Assembly: GCA_016125495.1 (NCBI GenBank)
Contig: WGLQ01000008.1
Location: 183,785 to 247,784, forward strand
DNA from: Hyphomicrobiales bacterium
GTDB taxonomy: Bacteria > Pseudomonadota > Alphaproteobacteria > Rhizobiales > RI-29
Reading direction: 5' to 3'
DNA: 64,000 nucleotides
A model generated the notes under the pieces. The model saw nothing but the letters and a program-made list of their open reading frames with translations. It was not told the DNA's origin and ran no database searches. Shown piece by piece: positions 59,310 to 64,000 of this stretch (position 1 is the stretch's first letter; each line of letters opens with the position of its first letter). The translations under genes were made by a program, and so were the position numbers.

Positions 59310-60773
59310 ATGAACGATGCGATCCGCCCGCTCACCTTCGGCCGCGATGGGGCCGTTTCGGCGGCGCACCCGAGCGCCGTCGAGGCGGGGCTCGCGGTGC
59401 TCGCGCGCGGCGGGAACGCCTGCGATGCCATGATCGCGGCACAGGCAGCGCTCGCCGTCGTCGCGCCGTCCTCGTGCGGTCTCGGCGGCGACCTGCTGGC
59501 GCTGGTGCGAACGCCCACCGGTGACGTCACCGCGATCAACGGCACCGGCCGTGCCGCGAGCGCACCGCGCTTTACAGACGTCGCGGACGACGGCCGGGCG
59601 GTGACCGTGCCGGGGCTCGTCGCGGGCTGGCAGGAGGCGAGCCGGCGCTTCGGAAGACTGGACCTCGGAGGGGCGCTGGAGCCGGCGATCGCGCTCGCCC
59701 GGCACGGTTGCGAACTGGCGCGCGATGTGACGCGCGCGGTGCGCGATCAGGAGGCACGATTGGCGCGTGGCGGAGCGGCGGACTGGAGCGTCGCGCGACA
59801 GGCGAGGAGTGGAATGAAACTCCCGCAACCGGAACTCGCCGACCTCCTCGCCGCGATCGCGCACGAGGGTGCAGATGCCTTCTATCGGGGCGCCATGGCC
59901 GAGGCCATCGCGGCGGCGGTGGCGCGCACGGGAGGGATGCTGACGGCCGACGATCTCGCCCGTCACGAGACGGCCGTGCTCGATCCGATCACCGTTCCAT
60001 GGCGCGGCGGCCACGTGCACGTGCAGCCGCCGATGACACAGGGCGTGCTGCTCGCGATGTGCCTTGCCGCGCTCGAGCGGATGGATGTCGCGGGCGCCGC
60101 ATCGCTCGATCACCTCTGCGTGGAACTGACGGAGGCGAGCTTTCAATTCCGCGACCGGGCGGCGGAGGGCGTGGCGCTGCTCGACGAGCGGCTGGACGTG
60201 GACCCGCAGAGGGCGATGCTGCGGGGGGGGCCACGCGCCTATCTCCATACGGCCGGCGTTGCGAGCGCCGACGCGGACGGCATGGTGTGCTCGTCGCTCA
60301 TCAGCGTCTTCGACGATTTCGGCTCCGCGATCCTCGTGCCGGAGGGCGGCTTCACACTCAACAATCGTGCACAGGGCTTCACCGTCGCGCCGAACGCGCC
60401 GCGGCCGGGAGCGCGGCCCGTGCATACGCTGGCACCGGCGATGTGGGTCGAGGCGGGCCGGGTGACGGCGCTCGCGACACCAGGTGCGGACGGCCAGATC
60501 CAGACACTGCTCCAGATCCTTGCCCGTTCGGCCCACTCGGGGCTCGCGCTGGCGGATTCGATCGCGGCACCGCGCTGGCGCAGCGAGGGAGGAAGTCTCC
60601 TCGTCGAGCGAGATCATCCGGAAGTGGGCGGTCTTACCGCTGCCGGGCACCGTGTCGCCCTTCGCGAGAGCGGCGACATGTGCTTCGGGGGCGTGGTCGC
60701 GGCGGGTTACGAGAACAAGAACCCCTTTGCGACGTCGGACTGGCGACGGCAGGTGATGCACGGCGCGTGCTGA
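59310..60773 (+). CDS. Gamma-glutamyltranspeptidase-like protein
   Basis: 487 aa, shorter than typical GGT (about 580) and without a signal peptide, so cytoplasmic. The N-terminal GGT pattern is kept: VSAAHPSAVEAGLAVLARGGNACDAMIAAQAALAVVAPSSCGLGGDLLALV, and FTVDVADDGRAVTVPGLVAGW. The segment aligned with the autocatalytic TTH reads HTAGVASADADG: Thr314 remains, but the second Thr and the His are changed. DDFGSAILVPEGGFTLNN matches the post-cleavage GGT region. Autoprocessing and transpeptidase activity are uncertain. It is last in the M24/TRAP operon, 13 bp after the EutA-like gene. Confidence 0.8.
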   Translation: MNDAIRPLTFGRDGAVSAAHPSAVEAGLAVLARGGNACDAMIAAQAALAVVAPSSCGLGGDLLALVRTPTGDVTAINGTGRAASAPRFTDVADDGRAVTVPGLVAGWQEASRRFGRLDLGGALEPAIALARHGCELARDVTRAVRDQEARLARGGAADWSVARQARSGMKLPQPELADLLAAIAHEGADAFYRGAMAEAIAAAVARTGGMLTADDLARHETAVLDPITVPWRGGHVHVQPPMTQGVLLAMCLAALERMDVAGAASLDHLCVELTEASFQFRDRAAEGVALLDERLDVDPQRAMLRGGPRAYLHTAGVASADADGMVCSSLISVFDDFGSAILVPEGGFTLNNRAQGFTVAPNAPRPGARPVHTLAPAMWVEAGRVTALATPGADGQIQTLLQILARSAHSGLALADSIAAPRWRSEGGSLLVERDHPEVGGLTAAGHRVALRESGDMCFGGVVAAGYENKNPFATSDWRRQVMHGAC

Positions 60774-60943
60774 ATGGCGCGCCCGACCCGCCGTCGTCGT
60801 CCCAGAGCGGCCGCGTCAAAGAGTGGCGGGAGCGACGGTCGACTCCAGAATCGTTGCCCGGCTCACTCGAGCGTCGAATGGCGCTTCGCTCGGGCAGTGC
60901 CGCCGATCGCGCGACCGGCGCGGCACCCGAACACGTCCGAGGC

Positions 60944-61885
60944 TCATTGCTCGAAAAGGTCCGGCCGCAAGCGCCGCCAGTGGTCGAGAGCCTCGATCGG
61001 TGTTCGACCTTCGAGCGCGGATTGCGCCAGATCGAAGTTGTAGAGCCGGACGTAGCGTTGGATCGTGTTCTCCAATGCCTCACCGCTGCGAAAGTGGCGC
61101 CCCTGCAATACGTCCCCGATGCGGCCCTCGAAGCGTTCGGCGATGTCGCCGGCTTCGTCCAACCCCGTCTTGCCGAGCGGATCGGGGGTCTCGAACTCAG
61201 CGCAAAAACGGGCGAAGTCGCTCTGAGCCAGGGCGGAACGGCTTCCTGGACCGACACTCCGATCGTTACATTTTGCTCCACTCCGAGAGGTTGCTCGGGC
61301 GATGCGCATCGGCGCCGCTCGCTCGAGATCATGCAGGAAGCTGCGCGCATCGGCAGCGGTCAAAGCGGAATACAGGCGCACGAATGCCCACTTCGTGACA
61401 CGGTCGACGGCAAACAGGAGATACCTTCGCCGGGGGCCGTCGGCCATTTGCGGCAGGCATTTCAGATCGATGTCGAGATGGCCGGGCACCTGGGCCCCGG
61501 CGGATTTTCTTCCAGGCTTCGATGCCGAGAGCTTCAAGGCGCGCAAGTTGCCGACCTTGTGCCTGCGCAGGCAACGATCGAGGCCCGAGCGCGAAACGTG
61601 CGGATTGAGGAATTCGCGAACCATGAACAATAGGTCGTCGAGCGGCACCAGCAGCGACGTTCGCAGGGCGACGACGACCATCTCCTGGGCAGGAGTGAGC
61701 GTCGTTTGCAGTCGGTGCGGCATTCGGCTTCGGTCATGAACGTTGTCGCGCTTTCGCCATTTCCAGACCGTCTGCTCGCTGATGCCGTAACGCTCGGCCA
61801 ATACCCGGGCCGGCTCGGCGCTCGCTTGGATCGCGGCGCGAATTTTCGCCGTCGTCGTCGCCCGCTTGGTGAGTGTGATCGACAT
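60944..61885 (-). mobile_element. IS481-type transposase with a broken DDE triad
   Basis: 313 aa, full length and in frame from MSITLTKRATTTAKIRAA. The N-terminal HTH (GISEQTVWKWRKRD) and the integrase core match IS481 family transposases common in Rhodobacterales and relatives. The first Asp (HLDIDLKCLPQMAD, 136-149) and the Glu (E250, AERFEGRI) are present. The second Asp is lost: in related copies the segment reads LTDNGKEF, here TSRSGAKC (199-206). The expected linker before the Glu is also scrambled. It is therefore an inactive remnant kept open by chance or recent decay. I found no terminal inverted repeats or target duplication. Confidence 0.8.
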
Positions 61886-62131
61886 GCCTGCCCCCTTCGC
61901 AAACCCCGTGCAGGATCGATTTGGCCATTTGGAGCCGAATGTCGGGTGGGGCGAAGGGCCCATCCCGAATGAATGACCCACGACGACCCACGGCATTCGT
62001 TCCGCGGTCTCGAGCTGTAACCCGTCCCGGCGAGGCTTCGATCCGACCTCCGCCACTGCATGTCCCGGGCGAAGCCGACAGGACGAGGTTACGTTGTCAT
62101 GCGTTTCCCTCCGCCAGCCGCGGCGTCTTGC

Positions 62132-63430
62132 TCACGCCGCATGTCGGCTCATTCTGCGCTTGCTCACCCCTCTCACCTGCAACGAGAGTTCGAAACGTGG
62201 CGGCTGGAGCGTGACCATCGGCTTGGGCATGCCCGGCTCGGCGTCGGTCGCTCGCTCGATGTCGAACGCGCTCGCGATCTCGAGTGCGAGAAGCTGCAAC
62301 TCCATCACCGCCAACTGCATGCCGAAGCACGCCCTCGGACCGACACCGAACGGCACGAAGGCCGGGTTCGTGAAGTCCCTGTCCATGCGGAATTCCTCCG
62401 GGGCCTCCCAATGCTGGGGGCTGCGGTGGAAGAGCCAGGGGCTGATGATCAGCGTCGCGCCCGAAGGCAGCGTGGCCTGCCCGAGATCGATGTCCCTGAC
62501 AGCCTGCCGGGAGAAGAACCATGAGGACGGCCAGAGCCGCAGGGTCTCTCGAACGAGGGCCAGGCTGACGGTGGCACGACCGATTTGACTGCCATCGATT
62601 TCACCTCCTTCATCGGTCAGCGAGGCCGCTTCACTGCGCAACGCCGAGAGCACCTGCGGGTGTTTCGCCATGAGAAAGAGGAGCCAGGCCGCCGCCGATC
62701 CGGTCGTGTGATGGCCGGCCAGGAGCAGCATCGTGATCTCGTCCCGGACCTCCGAGGCGGTCAGCTCGAGTTCCTGGAGCACCCGCATGGTCGCGCTCGC
62801 GCTCGAGCGCGCGCGAACCCGCTCGACCACCGTCTCGATCATGCCTCGGGCAACGGCCCGGCGCCGACGCTCCTCGGCGGCGGTCCACGGCGCCTTGATC
62901 GGAAGGGAAAAGAACGAGCTTGCGATATCGTCTTCGAGCAGATTGATGGCCTCGAGGAGGATTTGCTCGTCACCGCTGGTGAGGCTGCCTTCCCCGAAGA
63001 GGACCGTTGCAACCAGACGCAGTGCCAAGCCCGGACAGACCTCGCTCGGGGCGAACCGGTCCACTCCAGCAAGGGCTCCGGCCGTCGCTCTGATCGTGGC
63101 AGAGAGCGCCGGCACCGCGCCGATCATCGCTTGCCGGCCGAAGACCGAGTGCATGGCGGTTCGCCTGCGCGCATGCTCGGGACCGTTGAGCACCAGCATG
63201 CTGTCGCTGACGGCCGGCCGCAGCTTTTCGACGAGCGCACCCTTGACGAGGCCGTCGCCCTCCAGCCGCATGATCGGCTTGAGCTGCCCCGGGTCGGTCA
63301 GGATGAAAACGGGACTGAAGCCGAGATCGACACGGGCGAGAGGTCCGGGCCGGGCGCTCCCGCGCTCGAGCAGAAATCCCAGCGGGTCACGCTGAAACGG
63401 CAGCGCGTCGGAAAACGGGATCGACAGCAT
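62132..63430 (-). CDS. Cytochrome P450
   Basis: 432 aa. I-helix motif LLLAGHHTTGSA (236-247), K-helix ExxR as ETLR (295-298), and the heme loop FGVGPRACFG with Cys368. No membrane anchor, so a soluble bacterial class I P450 that needs a ferredoxin and reductase not found here. The start is the ATG at 63430, preceded by GGAGG at 8 bp, inside the 3' end of the luxI-like gene. The 44-bp overlap indicates one transcript and probably coupled translation. The substrate is unknown; linkage to an AHL synthase suggests the signal or a co-regulated metabolite. Confidence 0.92.
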   Translation of the reverse strand: MLSIPFSDALPFQRDPLGFLLERGSARPGPLARVDLGFSPVFILTDPGQLKPIMRLEGDGLVKGALVEKLRPAVSDSMLVLNGPEHARRRTAMHSVFGRQAMIGAVPALSATIRATAGALAGVDRFAPSEVCPGLALRLVATVLFGEGSLTSGDEQILLEAINLLEDDIASSFFSLPIKAPWTAAEERRRRAVARGMIETVVERVRARSSASATMRVLQELELTASEVRDEITMLLLAGHHTTGSAAAWLLFLMAKHPQVLSALRSEAASLTDEGGEIDGSQIGRATVSLALVRETLRLWPSSWFFSRQAVRDIDLGQATLPSGATLIISPWLFHRSPQHWEAPEEFRMDRDFTNPAFVPFGVGPRACFGMQLAVMELQLLALEIASAFDIERATDAEPGMPKPMVTLQPPRFELSLQVRGVSKRRMSRHAA

Positions 63431-64000
63431 TGGCAACCTCCATTCGCTTGGCTCTCGCCATCAACTCGTCGAATCCGCGACTGACCTGATCGGTCATCGG
63501 GATCTCGCCCGCCACCGCCACGATCGGGCGACCATCGGTGGTGCTCCCGACGGTTTGCGGCGGTCCATAGCGGCGCGTGCGGATTCCCAGCGCGCGCAAG
63601 TGGCGTTCGTGCTGGACGTCGACGATGGCCACCAGCGCCGTCGCATGGCGGTCCAAGGCCAGCCGGAACATCGCCGCGTAGGTTTCAAAGGAGATCGGCC
63701 TGTCGAGCGCGTCGGGCCAAACACCGAACCGCGATATCTCGATCATGTCCGCTCGCCGCGGGTAGGCGCGGATCTGGGCCAATTGAGGAAAGACGACCGC
63801 GGCAAGATAGGGCTCCGTCGTCGGAATCGCCCGAAACGTTCCGCGGATGCGCTGCTCGTGTCGCACCGCACAATGGATCGCCGCCGGCGTGTCGAACTGA
63901 TCGACTTCCCTCTTTCCCTCCACCTCGAGGTCCCAGCCGCACCGTTCGACGAACAGCTCGCGCCGGAAGCGCTGGATCTCGTAGACACCGATCGGGTCTG
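63387..64000 (-). CDS. LuxI-family acyl-homoserine-lactone synthase (5' end outside the window)
   Basis: 203 visible codons; the true start lies beyond 64000. The LuxI hallmark residues are all here: Arg and Phe in RRELFVER, Trp in CGW, two Asp in VDQFDTP, Arg in GTFRAIPTT, Phe in FPQLAQ, and Glu and Arg in EISRFGV. RRADMIEISRFGVWP is the classical LuxI block. The enzyme should make an N-acyl-homoserine lactone from S-adenosylmethionine and an acyl-ACP or acyl-CoA. No luxR is seen inside the window. It reads into the P450 gene with a 44-bp overlap. Confidence 0.88.
   Translation of the reverse strand, partial: DPIGVYEIQRFRRELFVERCGWDLEVEGKREVDQFDTPAAIHCAVRHEQRIRGTFRAIPTTEPYLAAVVFPQLAQIRAYPRRADMIEISRFGVWPDALDRPISFETYAAMFRLALDRHATALVAIVDVQHERHLRALGIRTRRYGPPQTVGSTTDGRPIVAVAGEIPMTDQVSRGFDELMARAKRMEVANAVDPVFRRAAVSA

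Noticed and set aside
60774..62131. Terminal inverted repeats of the IS481-type element
   Set aside because: I searched both flanks by eye and found no matching ends or short target duplication, so no element borders are given.

Overview
The window is a high-GC (about two thirds G+C by eye), tightly packed chromosomal segment. Gene content and order point to an alphaproteobacterium, most likely Hyphomicrobiales or a relative: an iscR-led suf operon carrying an extra NifS-type desulfurase, a ftsB-pdhA-pdhB-pdhC-lpd block with a lipoyl domain fused to the E1 beta subunit, a dacA-tmk-holB-metG-tatD-MBL housekeeping run, an H-NS-like protein of alphaproteobacterial type, and a TRAP transporter catabolic cluster. 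No tRNA, rRNA, CRISPR array or prophage was seen.

Layout. 0.1-4.3 kb: small secreted and membrane proteins, then thrS. 4.3-14.3 kb: an ABM-fold protein converging on a long minus-strand Fe-S assembly operon, iscR-nifS-sufB-two small membrane proteins-sufC-sufD-sufS-sufT-sufA-GNAT-TfoX. A near-consensus IscR type-1 operator overlaps the -35 element of its promoter. 14.7-18 kb: alpha/beta hydrolase, anmK, tyrS. 18-24 kb: pyruvate dehydrogenase complex and ftsB, with an unlisted 50-codon ORF between pdhB and pdhC. 24-34 kb: SHMT-like enzyme, SLC13 permease, PCuAC-like protein lacking its copper ligands, enolase, EutB-like dehydratase, yhhQ, cysteine hydrolase and CapA-like protein. 34-41.7 kb: zinc-ribbon protein, MBL hydrolase, tatD, metG, holB, tmk, dacA and a small secreted protein. 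41.7-48.2 kb: gene-poor DNA with strong hairpins, an H-NS-like protein, a DUF1111 di-heme protein, an MBL hydrolase, ruvX and a PcfJ-like protein.

48-64 kb is the accessory part. It holds a dimethylglycine/sarcosine-dehydrogenase-like flavoprotein, a TPR-sulfotransferase and an outer-membrane barrel. Next comes a LysR-controlled cluster (53.3-60.8 kb) of a creatinase/ectoine-hydrolase-like M24 protein, a complete DctPQM TRAP transporter, a maleate isomerase/EutA-like enzyme and a cytoplasmic gamma-glutamyltranspeptidase-like protein. Beyond it lie a catalytically dead IS481-type transposase and, at the right edge, a LuxI-family acyl-homoserine-lactone synthase (5' end outside the window) overlapping a cytochrome P450 gene.

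The two parts most likely to hide undescribed biology are the TRAP/M24/EutA-like/GGT-like catabolic cluster, whose substrate is not a standard one, and the luxI-P450 gene pair, which suggests a modified or degraded signal molecule or a secondary metabolite tied to quorum sensing.
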